34,843 bases of DNA from Rhodospirillaceae bacterium (GTDB lineage Bacteria > Pseudomonadota > Alphaproteobacteria > Rhodospirillales > Casp-alpha2). The notes under the pieces were generated by a model. The model was not told where the DNA came from and searched no databases. It worked only from the letters and a program-made list of their open reading frames with translations. The DNA lies in the NCBI GenBank assembly GCA_002696205.1, contig NZRL01000161.1, positions 1 through 34,843 on the forward strand. The letters run 5' to 3'. Each line of letters opens with the position of its first letter. Positions within the stretch are counted from its first letter, which is position 1. Positions 1 through 9,023 of the stretch are shown here, piece by piece. A program made the position numbers and the translations under genes.

Positions 1-1035
1 GACCCGCCGCTCGAACATCATGGCGGCCTTCTCGTCGACCACCGTGCCGACGTCGGTATCCGGATCCATCGGATCGCCGTACTTGATGGCTTCGACCTTG
101 CCCTTGAGAATTTCGACGAAGGCGTCGGCCACGGCATCGACGACCAGGATGCGTTTGACCGCCGTGCAGCGCTGGCCCGAGTTCTTGGTCGCGCCCGCGG
201 CCGCCAGGGTCGCGGCCTTTTCCAGGTCCGCGTCTTCCATGACGATCAGGGGGTCGTTGCCGCCCAGTTCCAGGACCGTCCGCTTGTAGCCGGCCTTCTC
301 GGCGATGTACTTGCCGATCGGCACGCCGCCGGTAAAGGTCACCAGTTCGGCATGTTCGTTGGTGATGAATTCATCCGCGATTTCCGCCGGGTCGCCGGTG
401 ATGATCTGCAGCATCTCCATCGGCAGGCCCGCTTCATACAGCACGTCGGCCAGCAACAGCGCCGTCAGCGGGGTTTTCTCCGTCGGCTTCAGGACCATGC
501 AGTTGTTGGTGGCGACCGACGGCGCGATCTTGTGGGCGACCTGGTTCAGCGGGTGATTGAACGGGGTAATGGCGCTGATCGCCGTCAGCGGATTGCGCGT
601 GGTGAAAATCTTGCGCTTCGGCCCCGAAGGCGAAACGTCGCAGGAAAAGACCTCGCCGTCGTCCATCAGGGTCAAGGCGGCGGCCAGGCTGAAGACGCTG
701 TTCGACCGGCCGGCCTCGTAAAGCGAGTCCTTCTTGGAAATCCCGCATTCGGCGGTGATCAGGTCGGAAACCTCGTTGCGGCGGGAATACAGGATTTCAC
801 CGGTCTTCTTGAGGATTTCCGCGCGCTCGTGACGGGTCAGGGTCGGCTGATAATCGGCCGCCGTCTGAAACGCCTTCCGCACATCGGCGACCGACGCCTT
901 CGGCACCGTGCCGACGACGGCACCCGAATAGGGGTTCAGCACCTCGATGCGTTCATCGCGGTTGCCATCGTCACCGACGATGCGCAGGCGTTCGTGAATG
1001 ACTTCGTCGTTGAGAACGGCGGCGGCAGTATCCAT
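1..1035 (-). CDS. phnY: Phosphonoacetaldehyde dehydrogenase (ALDH superfamily), 3' end truncated by window edge
   Basis: Reading the minus strand from ATG at 1035 gives an uninterrupted frame to base 1 ([57 protein letters not shown]... [35 protein letters not shown] ... VTFTGG ... [11 protein letters not shown] ... [11 protein letters not shown]). This is an ALDH fold with the catalytic Cys. It is missing from the ORF track because it has no stop in the window. It lies directly downstream of phnA, as in phnWAY clusters. Confidence 0.9.
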   Translation of the reverse strand, partial: MDTAAAVLNDEVIHERLRIVGDDGNRDERIEVLNPYSGAVVGTVPKASVADVRKAFQTAADYQPTLTRHERAEILKKTGEILYSRRNEVSDLITAECGISKKDSLYEAGRSNSVFSLAAALTLMDDGEVFSCDVSPSGPKRKIFTTRNPLTAISAITPFNHPLNQVAHKIAPSVATNNCMVLKPTEKTPLTALLLADVLYEAGLPMEMLQIITGDPAEIADEFITNEHAELVTFTGGVPIGKYIAEKAGYKRTVLELGGNDPLIVMEDADLEKAATLAAAGATKNSGQRCTAVKRILVVDAVADAFVEILKGKVEAIKYGDPMDPDTDVGTVVDEKAAMMFERRV

Positions 1036-1069
1036 GGGGTTTATCCTCCCGAAAGACAGGTTGTTTGGG

Positions 1070-2341
1070 TCAGGCAGCGTTGGCGGCGAGCGCCGTATGG
1101 TTCAAGGCGACGTCGAAGACGTCGAAATTGCGCAGCCGCTTGCCGGTCTCGATATCGGCATGGCGGGTAACGATCAGCGGCACCTTCTGTTCGGTAACCC
1201 CGCCGTGGGAGCGCAGCGGCTCCTTCAACTGGCTCAAGTCGTGGCGGTCGGCGGAGGTGCCCAGCACCTTCGATTTCTCCGACACCACGATCAGGTCGCC
1301 CAGGCGGTCCTCCGGCAGCTCGAACTCGGCGCAGCCGTGTTTCTTGTCATAGACCTTCTGGATGCCCGGCACGGCCGCCAGCTTGCTGACCACGGACGAC
1401 TGGTCCGCGCCGTCGGGCAGATAGACCGTGGCGAAGGAGCCGAGTGCTCCGTGATGCACCACATAGGGATCGGTGATCGGTAGGATCCCCCGCGCCGCAC
1501 CCGCGCCGACGATGCCGTCCATGACATCCTGCAGGTAGATCACGTCGGGCGCGCCCGCGTCGTTGAACTTGGCGTTCATACCGTGGTCGGCGGTCATCGC
1601 CAGGACGGCGCCCAGCGCGTCCAGCTTCGCCCAGTAGCTATCCATCATCGCATAGAACTGATTGGCGACCGGCGTGCCGGGGGCGTGCTTGTGCTGAATG
1701 TAATCGGTGGTCGAAAGATACATCAGGTCCGGGCGCATGGTTTCCATGAGCTTGACCCCGGCATCGAAAATGAATTCCGACAGGTCCGCAGAATACACAT
1801 CGGGGATAGGGCGGCCGACCATGGCCTGGGCATCGGCGATGCCGTTTTCGGCCACCGTCGTCTCATCCGCCTTCTCCGACGAAAAAGCGACGGCCCGGCC
1901 CGAGGTGAAATCGAGGCCATGGCCCAGCAGCCGGCGCAGCTTGTCCTTGGCCGTGACGATGGCGACCTTGGCACCCGCGTCGTGGAAGGCCTTGAAGATG
2001 GTGTCCGTGCGCAGGAACTTCGGGTCGTTCATCATCACCTCCTCGCCCGTGTCGGGATCGAGGAAGAAGTTGCCGGAAATGCCGTGCACCTTCGGCGGCA
2101 CGCCGGTGACGATGGACAGGTTGTTCGGGTTGGTGAAGCTGGGGACCACGCAATCGGCCCGCAGGTCCGATCCGCCCTTCAGCGCCTTTTCCAGGAACGG
2201 CATATGGCCGCCGGCGATGGCCTGTTCGATGTAATCGGGCTCGGACCCGTCAATGCAGACAACGACCAGCGGCTGGCTGGGCCAGGCATAGGTGCGTCCG
2301 TTGACGGAGACGGTGCTGGGATGCGATTGCGACTGATCCAT
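1070..2341 (-). CDS. phnA: Phosphonoacetate hydrolase
   Basis: 423-aa ORF with alkaline-phosphatase-superfamily features ([80 protein letters not shown]); AGAGG Shine-Dalgarno; neighbours phnW and phnY. Confidence 0.93.
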   Translation of the reverse strand: MDQSQSHPSTVSVNGRTYAWPSQPLVVVCIDGSEPDYIEQAIAGGHMPFLEKALKGGSDLRADCVVPSFTNPNNLSIVTGVPPKVHGISGNFFLDPDTGEEVMMNDPKFLRTDTIFKAFHDAGAKVAIVTAKDKLRRLLGHGLDFTSGRAVAFSSEKADETTVAENGIADAQAMVGRPIPDVYSADLSEFIFDAGVKLMETMRPDLMYLSTTDYIQHKHAPGTPVANQFYAMMDSYWAKLDALGAVLAMTADHGMNAKFNDAGAPDVIYLQDVMDGIVGAGAARGILPITDPYVVHHGALGSFATVYLPDGADQSSVVSKLAAVPGIQKVYDKKHGCAEFELPEDRLGDLIVVSEKSKVLGTSADRHDLSQLKEPLRSHGGVTEQKVPLIVTRHADIETGKRLRNFDVFDVALNHTALAANAA

Positions 2342-2424
2342 GATGCTTAACCTCTGAATTCCTTTGCGGGGCCTGACGGCGGCCCAACCGGTTGGCGGAA
2401 ATTCTCGTGAGAGGCTAAGGATAT

Positions 2425-2464
2425 GTCAAATCGCTAATAACTATGTGATTGATAGGTTAAATCA
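2425..2464 (-). promoter_or_regulatory. Putative LysR operator/-35 element upstream of phnA (copy 1 of 4)
   Basis: Minus strand: TGATTTAACCTATCAATCACATAGTTATTAGCGATTTGAC. Shares CGATTTGAC and the spaced AT-N7-AT dyad with three other sites in the window; TTGACA overlaps a -35 box. Confidence 0.65.
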
Positions 2465-2471
2465 ATATGAA

Positions 2472-2504
2472 AACGGGCCCGGCGCGATGGCAGCCGGACC
2501 CGTT
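2472..2504 (-). terminator. Rho-independent terminator after phnW
   Basis: Minus strand AACGGGTCCGGC-TGCCATCGC-GCCGGGCCCGTT followed by TTC; 12-bp stem with one G-T wobble, between phnW stop and the phnA promoter element. Confidence 0.75.
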
Positions 2505-2542
2505 CTTCTCATTGATTTATTTAAAGAATTTTACGCGAACGC

Positions 2543-3673
2543 CTACTCGGCGGCCTGCGGCGCGCCGGTCTTGACGCCCATTTCATCGAGAACCTCCGAC
2601 ATCGCCTTCAGTGCCGCCTTCATCTCGTCCGCGCCCAGGTGGCCGATGCAGCCGACGCGGAAACTGGGGGCGACGGTCAGCTTGCCGGGATAGAGCACGA
2701 AACCGCGATCCTTGACCTTGTCGTAGAACACCTGGAAATCGAAGGCCGGGTCGGACGGCATGTGGAAGGTCACGATGATCGGCGCCTGCAGACCTTGCGG
2801 CAGCAGGGTGCGGAATCCGAGCTCGGCCATGCCGTCGACCAGAATCTTGCAGTTGTTGGAATAGCGGGCGAAGCGGCCCGGCTGACCTCCTTCGGCCTCG
2901 AACTGTTCGATCGCCTTGGCGAAGGCGAAGATGACATGGGTCGGCGGCGTGAAGCGCCACTGACCGTTGCCTTCCATGGCTTTCCATTGATCGTAGAGAT
3001 CGAGGGCGAGCGAATGGGCGTTGCCTTTGCAGCCCTCCAACACGCTCTCGCGGATCAGGGCGAAGCCCATACCCGGCACGCCTTCCAAACATTTGTTGGA
3101 TGATGCCATGACGGCGTCGAAGGTGACCTTGGATGCATCCAGTTCGATGGCGCCGAAGGCGCTCATGGCGTCGATGATCAGCGACCGGCCCGCCTCGGCG
3201 ACGACGCGGGAGATATCCTCGATGGGGTTGAGGATGCCCGAGGTCGTCTCGCAATGAACGACGAGAACATGGGTAATGTCGCCGTCGGCCAGCGCGTCGG
3301 CCACGTCAGCGGGGTCCGGCGGCGTGTCCTCCGGCGTTTCCATGATCGTATAGGCGCGGCCGGCATAATCGAGAATCTTGCCCATGCGGGTGCCGTAGGC
3401 GCCGTTGATCAGGATCAACGCCTTGCCGTCCCTGGGGATGAGGGTGCCCAGCGTCGCCTCGACCACGAAGGTGCCGGAGCCCTGCAGCGGCACGCAGACG
3501 TGGCTGCCTTCCGCATTGGCGATCTTCAACAGCGCGGCGCGCACGGTCGCGTTGGCGTCGATGAAGGACTGATCGCGCGAACCCCAGTCGTGCATCATGG
3601 CGTCGCGGGTTTCGGCCGCCGTGGTCAGCGGTCCGGGGGTCAGCAGCAGGGGATCACCGGGTGTCAGGGTCAT
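2543..3673 (-). CDS. phnW: 2-aminoethylphosphonate--pyruvate transaminase
   Basis: MTLTPGDPLLLTPGPLTTAAETRDAMMHDWGSRDQSFI... with PLP-lysine region VMASSNKCLEGVPGMGFALI. Start chosen at internal Met (3673) with an AAAGG Shine-Dalgarno rather than the track start at 3703. Confidence 0.93.
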   Translation of the reverse strand: MTLTPGDPLLLTPGPLTTAAETRDAMMHDWGSRDQSFIDANATVRAALLKIANAEGSHVCVPLQGSGTFVVEATLGTLIPRDGKALILINGAYGTRMGKILDYAGRAYTIMETPEDTPPDPADVADALADGDITHVLVVHCETTSGILNPIEDISRVVAEAGRSLIIDAMSAFGAIELDASKVTFDAVMASSNKCLEGVPGMGFALIRESVLEGCKGNAHSLALDLYDQWKAMEGNGQWRFTPPTHVIFAFAKAIEQFEAEGGQPGRFARYSNNCKILVDGMAELGFRTLLPQGLQAPIIVTFHMPSDPAFDFQVFYDKVKDRGFVLYPGKLTVAPSFRVGCIGHLGADEMKAALKAMSEVLDEMGVKTGAPQAAE

Positions 3674-3778
3674 GGCGTGGCCTTTCCGTTTACAAAGTTT
3701 CATCGGCGCCGGGTCCGTCGTCTCGGCACCACGCGGGGCCGGCGATGGAGCGGAGTTTCCGCCCCCGGGAGGCCGCCC

Positions 3779-3818
3779 GTCAAATCGTTAATTCGGATAT
3801 CATCCATAGATGACAACT
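3779..3818 (-). promoter_or_regulatory. Putative LysR operator/-35 element upstream of phnW (copy 2 of 4)
   Basis: Minus strand: AGTTGTCATCTATGGATGATATCCGAATTAACGATTTGAC; aligns without gaps to the other three copies. Confidence 0.62.
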
Positions 3819-3859
3819 ATTCGACAACGCGAACCGACCGTTTCGGTTTTCCTGTCGGA

Positions 3860-5569
3860 TCAGCGTTTCCGCCAGGCCTGGGTGCGGCCGAGAATGCCGC
3901 GCGTCAAGCCCGCATGGACGAGACGTACCGCAGCCGCGGTACCGACGATCATCATGCCCATGGCGGCGGCGGGCGCAACGTCCCCGGCATCGTCCATGTT
4001 CAGAATAGCGACGGAGGCCAATGCCGTATCCGGCGAATAGAGGAACACCACCGCCGAGACCGTCGTCATGGCGTTGACGAACAAGTACATGGAGATATCC
4101 AGGATCGCAGGCATACAGACCGGCACCGTGATGCGGAAGAAGGTCTTGTAGAACGGTACCTTCAATGACTGCGAGACGCTTTCAAACTCCGCGTCCAGCT
4201 GTTTCAGCGCCGTCACCGCCGTCAGGTGCGAGACCGTGTAGAAATGCGTGACCGTGCAGATCACCAGGATCGGCATGGTGTGATAGAGAAAGCCCAGCGG
4301 ATTGTCCGGCGCGTTGAAGAAGAACACGTAGGCGAGCCCCAGCACCAGGCCCGGCACCGCCATCGGCACCATGCAGAGCAATTGCATGGCCGCGCGGCCA
4401 GTGTGAAAGCCTTTGCTCTTCTCCACAAGATAGGCGCCGGTGAAGACCATGGCGGTGCCGATCACCGCCGTCCAGGCCGCCATTTCGATGGAGTTGTAGT
4501 AGGCATCCCAGCCGCCGCCGTCCATCATCTCGAAGGCGTAGTGCTTCAACGACAGGGACAGGTTATAGGGCCAGAACGTCGCGAACGACGCATAGGCCGC
4601 CATGGCCAGGATCGAGACCAGGATGAAGCCGATGACCCCGCAGAAGGCCAACATGCCGTAATCGACGCCGGCGTTCTTTTTCGGCTGGTACGGCACGGCG
4701 CGGGCGGACAGCAGGGCGACCTGCTTGCGCTGCACCAGGCGGTCGGCGGCGAAGGCGAACAATGCGGGCAGCAGCAGGACCATGGAGACCACCGCCCCCA
4801 TTTCGAAATCCTGGCGGCCGACGACCTGTTTGTAGATGTCGGTCGCCAGCACGTTGTACTTGCCGCCGACGACCTTGGGCACGCCGAAGTCGGTGATGAC
4901 CAGGGTGAAGCAGACGAAGAAGGCCGAGACCACGCCGTATCGGACGCTGGGCAGGGTCACCGTGAAGAAGGTCTTGATCTTGGACGCCCCCAAGGCGTCC
5001 GACGCCTCGTACAGCCGCGCGTCCGAATTGGCCATGGCGATCAGCATGATCGTCAGGACATGCGGGAAGACATAGAAGCATTCGCCCATGACGATCCCGA
5101 TGGGACCGTAGATTTCATAACCGAACAGCCATTCCTTGATGATCCCCTGGTTGCCGAACAGATAGACCAGCGAGATCGCCGGCAAAAGCGACGGCATCAG
5201 GATCGGCAGCAGCGCCACGCCCTTGAACAATCCTTTCAACGGCATGCAGGTCCGCGTCAGGGCATAGGCATAGATGAAGGCCAAGGTGACGACGATGACG
5301 CAGCAGATCAGCGTCACCGTCAGGCTGTTCTGGATCGACCAGAACAGGGCCGGGGTCGAGAAGAAGTTGACGTAGTTGGCAAGCCCCACGAAAACGCCGT
5401 CGGCGTTCTTGAAGCTTTTCGACAGGATCGCGTAGAGCGGCAGGACGATGGAGATCAGGAGATAGAGCGCGATGCCCATCAGCACCGCGCGCATGATCCA
5501 ATCCTCTCCGCTGACCTTGGGCTTGATCAGCGGGGCCGCGTTCGCCGTCGTGGCGGTGCCGTTTGCCAT
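3860..5569 (-). CDS. phnU: 2-aminoethylphosphonate ABC transporter permease (fused two-domain, PhnU2 type)
   Basis: 570-aa polytopic membrane protein from MANGTATTANAAPLIKPK...; two repeated binding-protein-dependent transport domains (EASDALGASKIKTFFTVTLPSVRYG and EFESVSQSLKVPFYKTFFRITVPVCMP); adjacent to matching ATPase and binding-protein genes. Confidence 0.88.
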   Translation of the reverse strand: MANGTATTANAAPLIKPKVSGEDWIMRAVLMGIALYLLISIVLPLYAILSKSFKNADGVFVGLANYVNFFSTPALFWSIQNSLTVTLICCVIVVTLAFIYAYALTRTCMPLKGLFKGVALLPILMPSLLPAISLVYLFGNQGIIKEWLFGYEIYGPIGIVMGECFYVFPHVLTIMLIAMANSDARLYEASDALGASKIKTFFTVTLPSVRYGVVSAFFVCFTLVITDFGVPKVVGGKYNVLATDIYKQVVGRQDFEMGAVVSMVLLLPALFAFAADRLVQRKQVALLSARAVPYQPKKNAGVDYGMLAFCGVIGFILVSILAMAAYASFATFWPYNLSLSLKHYAFEMMDGGGWDAYYNSIEMAAWTAVIGTAMVFTGAYLVEKSKGFHTGRAAMQLLCMVPMAVPGLVLGLAYVFFFNAPDNPLGFLYHTMPILVICTVTHFYTVSHLTAVTALKQLDAEFESVSQSLKVPFYKTFFRITVPVCMPAILDISMYLFVNAMTTVSAVVFLYSPDTALASVAILNMDDAGDVAPAAAMGMMIVGTAAAVRLVHAGLTRGILGRTQAWRKR

Positions 5570-5579
5570 GACCGGTCCC

Positions 5580-6677
5580 TCAGGCCCCGGCCGCCGGCCG
5601 GTAGATGCGCACGAATTCCGGCGGTAGAGCCGCCTGCACGGTGACGCCTTCCTTGATCGCCAGGGCACGCGCGCGGCTGGCCGACAGGTCGATCAGGAAT
5701 GCCTTGCCGCCCGCGTTCCTGGGCTTGACGTGGCATCGCTGGAACGAGCCGAGAAACTCGATATCCGTGATCTCAACCGCGACGCCCGCGTCGCCGTCAC
5801 TGCCTTCGGTGATCTTGACGTCCTCGGGCCGGATACAGACGGTCACTTTCTCGCCCGGCGCCATACCGTCGAGCGCCGAAGCACATTCGACGACCATGCC
5901 CGCCGCCTTCACGGTGCCGCCGGCCTGGACCTCGCCGTCGATGAAGTTGGTCGTGCCGATGAAGTCGGCGACGAAGGGCGACGCCGGCTCGGCATAGATT
6001 TCTTCGGGGGTGCCGACCTGTTCGATGACGCCGTGGTTCATCACGACAATGCGGTCGGCCATGGCCAGGGCCTCTTCCTGATCGTGGGTCACCATGATCG
6101 TGGTGATGCCGATCTTCTCCTGCAGTTCCTTGATCTCGTGGCGCAGGTGAATGCGTACCTTGGCGTCCAGCGCCGACAGGGGTTCGTCCAAAAGCAACAG
6201 GCCCGGGGAGGTCGCGAGCGCGCGGGCGAGCGCCACGCGCTGCTGTTGGCCGCCGGACAGCTGTGCCGGATACTTGTTCGCATGATCCTTGAGCCCGACC
6301 AGATCGAGCAATTCGAACACCCGGGTGTCGATCGCCGCGCGGGCCATCTTCCGGTTTTCCAGACCGTAGGCGATGTTCTTCTTAACGGTCAGATTCGGGA
6401 ACAAGGCATAGGACTGGAAAACGATGCCGAAGTCCCGTTCGTTGGGCGGCAGGGCCGAGATATCGCGCCCGGCCTGTTCGACCGTTCCGGCGGTCTGGAT
6501 ATCCAGCCCCGCGATGGCGCGCAGCAATGTCGTCTTGCCGCAGCCCGACGGCCCCAGGAAGCAGACGAATTCGCCTTCGGCCACGTCCAGCGAGATATCG
6601 TGCAGCGCCGTAAACTCACCGAATTTCTTGAGAACGTTTCGGACCTTCAGATAGGCCCCTTTATCCGTGTCGGTCAC
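5580..6677 (-). CDS. phnT: 2-aminoethylphosphonate ABC transporter ATP-binding protein (PhnT2 type)
   Basis: Walker A GPSGCGKTTLLRAIAG, signature LSGGQQQRVALARAL, Walker B LLLLDEPLSALD, H-loop VTHDQEEAL, C-terminal TOBE-like region. Confidence 0.9.
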   Translation of the reverse strand: MTDTDKGAYLKVRNVLKKFGEFTALHDISLDVAEGEFVCFLGPSGCGKTTLLRAIAGLDIQTAGTVEQAGRDISALPPNERDFGIVFQSYALFPNLTVKKNIAYGLENRKMARAAIDTRVFELLDLVGLKDHANKYPAQLSGGQQQRVALARALATSPGLLLLDEPLSALDAKVRIHLRHEIKELQEKIGITTIMVTHDQEEALAMADRIVVMNHGVIEQVGTPEEIYAEPASPFVADFIGTTNFIDGEVQAGGTVKAAGMVVECASALDGMAPGEKVTVCIRPEDVKITEGSDGDAGVAVEITDIEFLGSFQRCHVKPRNAGGKAFLIDLSASRARALAIKEGVTVQAALPPEFVRIYRPAAGA

Positions 6678-6730
6678 TTCCCCAGCCCTCCGGGACGAAT
6701 GGTATCAGATGCACTGATCCCCGAATAGAA

Positions 6731-6760
6731 AGCCCCGGCCCCTTATCAGGAGCCGGGGCC
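6731..6760 (-). terminator. Intercistronic hairpin between phnS and phnT (partial terminator or mRNA-stabilising stem)
   Basis: Minus strand GCCCCGGC-TCCTGATAAGGG-GCCGGGGC followed by TTTCTATT; lies in the 116-nt gap between binding-protein and ATPase genes. Confidence 0.55.
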
Positions 6761-6793
6761 ATCCATTCAATCAGATCAGAATGGGCAATTCCG

Positions 6794-7834
6794 TTACTTG
6801 GGCTCGGATTTGCCGTCGTAGCGCTTGCGCCACTCGTCCAGGATGCGGATGCGGTTGGAGGCCGCCCACTTGAAGTCGTTCTTGATCATCTTGTCTTCGA
6901 TGCCCGGGGGGAAGTTCTTCACCGGCTTGGCGATGCCCGGCATGGCGACGACCGCGTACTCTTCGTTGTAGATTTCCTGGGCCTTCTTGGACACAGACCA
7001 ATCGGCCAGCGCCTGGGCGGCTTTCAGGTTCTTGGTGTTCTTGACGATGCCGAAGGATTCCAGATCCCAGCCGACGCCTTCCGACGGGGCGACGACTTCC
7101 AGCGGCGCGCCGTCGTTCTTGGACTTGGCGCCACGATAGGCGAAGGACACGCCGATCGGGATTTCACCCTTGGCCGCCAGCTTGCAGGGCTTGGAGCCGG
7201 AATGCGTGTAGCGCGCGATGTTTTCGTGCAGCGCGTCCATGTACTTCCAGGCCGCGTCCTCGCCCTTCAGCTGGATCCAGGACGACACGTCCAGGAAGCC
7301 GGTGCCCGAGGAGTTCGGGTTCGGCATGATGACATGGCCCTTGTAGACCGGCTTGGTCAGGTCGTCCCAGGAGGTCGGAACCGGCAGCTTGTATTTCTCG
7401 CCTTCGACCGTGTTGAAGCAGATCGAGGCGATCCAGGCGCGCTGACCGACCCAGAGCGGCGCGGGGTTGGTCGTGTCGTAATATTTCTTCGACAGCTTAT
7501 CCAAGCCCTTGGGCGCGTAGCCCTGGAAATAATCGTAGTTGGAGAGCAGCAGCAGGCTGGTCGCCGCGACGCCCCAGACGATATCGGCCTTGGGGTTGTC
7601 CTTTTCCGCCAGCAGCTTCGAGGTGATGATCCCGGTGGAATCGCGCACCCACTTGATGTTGACGTCGGGATAGTCGCTTTCGAAGGCCTTCTTGAACTTC
7701 TTCAGTTCGTCCGCTTCGACGGCCGTGTAGACCAGAAGATCGGTTTTCGCCTTTGCCTGGGCGGCGCCCAGAACGGAGGCCGTGGCGGCCACCGCCAGCC
7801 CCATGGCGAGGCCGCTGAACCATTTGAATTTCAT
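6794..7834 (-). CDS. phnS: 2-aminoethylphosphonate ABC transporter substrate-binding protein (PhnS2 type)
   Basis: Signal peptide MKFKWFSGLAMGLAVAATASVLGAAQAKA, then an iron/AEP-type extracellular solute-binding fold (DLLVYTAVEADELKKFKKAFESDYPDVNIKWVRDSTGIITSKLLAEKDNPKADIVWGVAATSL). Confidence 0.9.
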   Translation of the reverse strand: MKFKWFSGLAMGLAVAATASVLGAAQAKAKTDLLVYTAVEADELKKFKKAFESDYPDVNIKWVRDSTGIITSKLLAEKDNPKADIVWGVAATSLLLLSNYDYFQGYAPKGLDKLSKKYYDTTNPAPLWVGQRAWIASICFNTVEGEKYKLPVPTSWDDLTKPVYKGHVIMPNPNSSGTGFLDVSSWIQLKGEDAAWKYMDALHENIARYTHSGSKPCKLAAKGEIPIGVSFAYRGAKSKNDGAPLEVVAPSEGVGWDLESFGIVKNTKNLKAAQALADWSVSKKAQEIYNEEYAVVAMPGIAKPVKNFPPGIEDKMIKNDFKWAASNRIRILDEWRKRYDGKSEPK

Positions 7835-8050
7835 CGTGATACTCCCTGTTGGATCGCCGGATTATCGGCACGCGCCGTTACCGGCATGTGACAGTATTAA
7901 CCATTTCTACTGTGTGGGAACAGGATTCGTTCGGCACTGCACCAATTCCGCCCCCCTGCCGGCGCCGATGCCGGCGGAAGCCCTCAAACGCCCCGAAATC
8001 GGGCGGGCATCGGGCTTCCGTATAGACTCAATCGCATTCCGGAAATATAA

Positions 8051-8090
8051 GTCAAATCGTCAGTTTATATAGGTCGTATCGGTTTCATCT
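8051..8090 (-). promoter_or_regulatory. Putative LysR operator/-35 element in the phnS-lysR divergent region (copy 3 of 4)
   Basis: Minus strand: AGATGAAACCGATACGACCTATATAAACTGACGATTTGAC; aligns gaplessly with the other copies and abuts the lysR start codon at 8091. Confidence 0.65.
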
Positions 8091-8957
8091 ATGTACTATT
8101 CGCAACTGCGGGCGTTCCATGCGGTGGCCACCCAGGGCGGGTTTTCCAAGGCCGCGGAATTCCTCAACCTGACGCAGCCGACCCTGTCGGACCAGGTGCG
8201 CAAGCTGGAGCGTGATTTCGACGTCCTGTTGTTCAATCGGACCTCGCGTTCGGTTTCGCTGACCGACGCCGGGCGGCACCTGCTCGCGATCACCAACCGC
8301 ATGTTCGAATGCGAGGCCGAGGCCCTGGAGTACCTCAAGGAATCGCAGGACCTGCTGGTCGGCTCCCTGACCCTCGCCGCCGACGCGCCCTTTCACGTGC
8401 TGCGCATCGTCCGCGCCTTCCGCAACACCTATCCGGGCGTGACCGTGAACCTGAAGATCGGCAACTCGGAAGACATCCTGAACCAGCTCTACGATTTCGA
8501 TGCCGACGTCGGCGTGTTCTCCCATGTTCCCGACGACGCGCGGCTGAAGGTGCTCAGCCTCCGCGACGACCCGCTGGTCGCCGTGATCTCCCAGGACCAC
8601 CACTGGGCCGGCCGCCGCGCCGTGAAGTTCCGCGAACTGGCGGGCGAGCCCCTGGTGCTGCGCGAGCGCGGCTCGACCACCCGCCGTCTGATCGAACAGG
8701 AATTCGCGCGCCTGGAACTGCAGATGGGGACGGTGATGGAGGTCGAAGGCCGCGAAAGCATCCGCGAAGCCGTCGCCACCGGCAACGGCGTCGGCTTCGT
8801 CTCGAAGCCCGAATTCGGCCACGATAACCGCCTGGCCATGCTGGAACTGGAAGACAGCAAACTGCCCATGCACGAATACATGGTCTGCCTGGAAAACCGG
8901 GCGGAGACGCGGGTCGTCAGTGCATTCTGGGAAATGGCGGTGGCGGAGCGGGACTAA
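8091..8957 (+). CDS. LysR-family transcriptional regulator, AEP-catabolism associated
   Basis: N-terminal LTTR HTH (MYYSQLRAFHAVATQGGFSKAAEFLNLTQPTLSDQVRKLERDFDVLLFNRTSRSVSLTDAG) plus substrate-binding domain; divergent to the AEP transporter operon. Confidence 0.92.
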   Translation: MYYSQLRAFHAVATQGGFSKAAEFLNLTQPTLSDQVRKLERDFDVLLFNRTSRSVSLTDAGRHLLAITNRMFECEAEALEYLKESQDLLVGSLTLAADAPFHVLRIVRAFRNTYPGVTVNLKIGNSEDILNQLYDFDADVGVFSHVPDDARLKVLSLRDDPLVAVISQDHHWAGRRAVKFRELAGEPLVLRERGSTTRRLIEQEFARLELQMGTVMEVEGRESIREAVATGNGVGFVSKPEFGHDNRLAMLELEDSKLPMHEYMVCLENRAETRVVSAFWEMAVAERD

Positions 8958-9023
8958 GGCACCGCGTCGGCATTCACCCGCCTCATCGGATGGCATTCGG
9001 TATCATTTGTGGTACGATTCCCC

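Noticed and set aside
4226-5644. 472-aa plus-strand ORF opposite the AEP permease
   Set aside because: Shadow ORF in GC-rich DNA, composed of H/R/D/G/Q-rich sequence without domains. The minus strand encodes a clear permease.
7887-7915. ACAGTA-N11-TACTGT inverted repeat and single CTGTCAC half-site upstream of phnS, considered as a Pho box
   Set aside because: Only one half resembles the CTGTCAT-N4-CTGTCAT consensus, so there is not enough to claim PhoB control.
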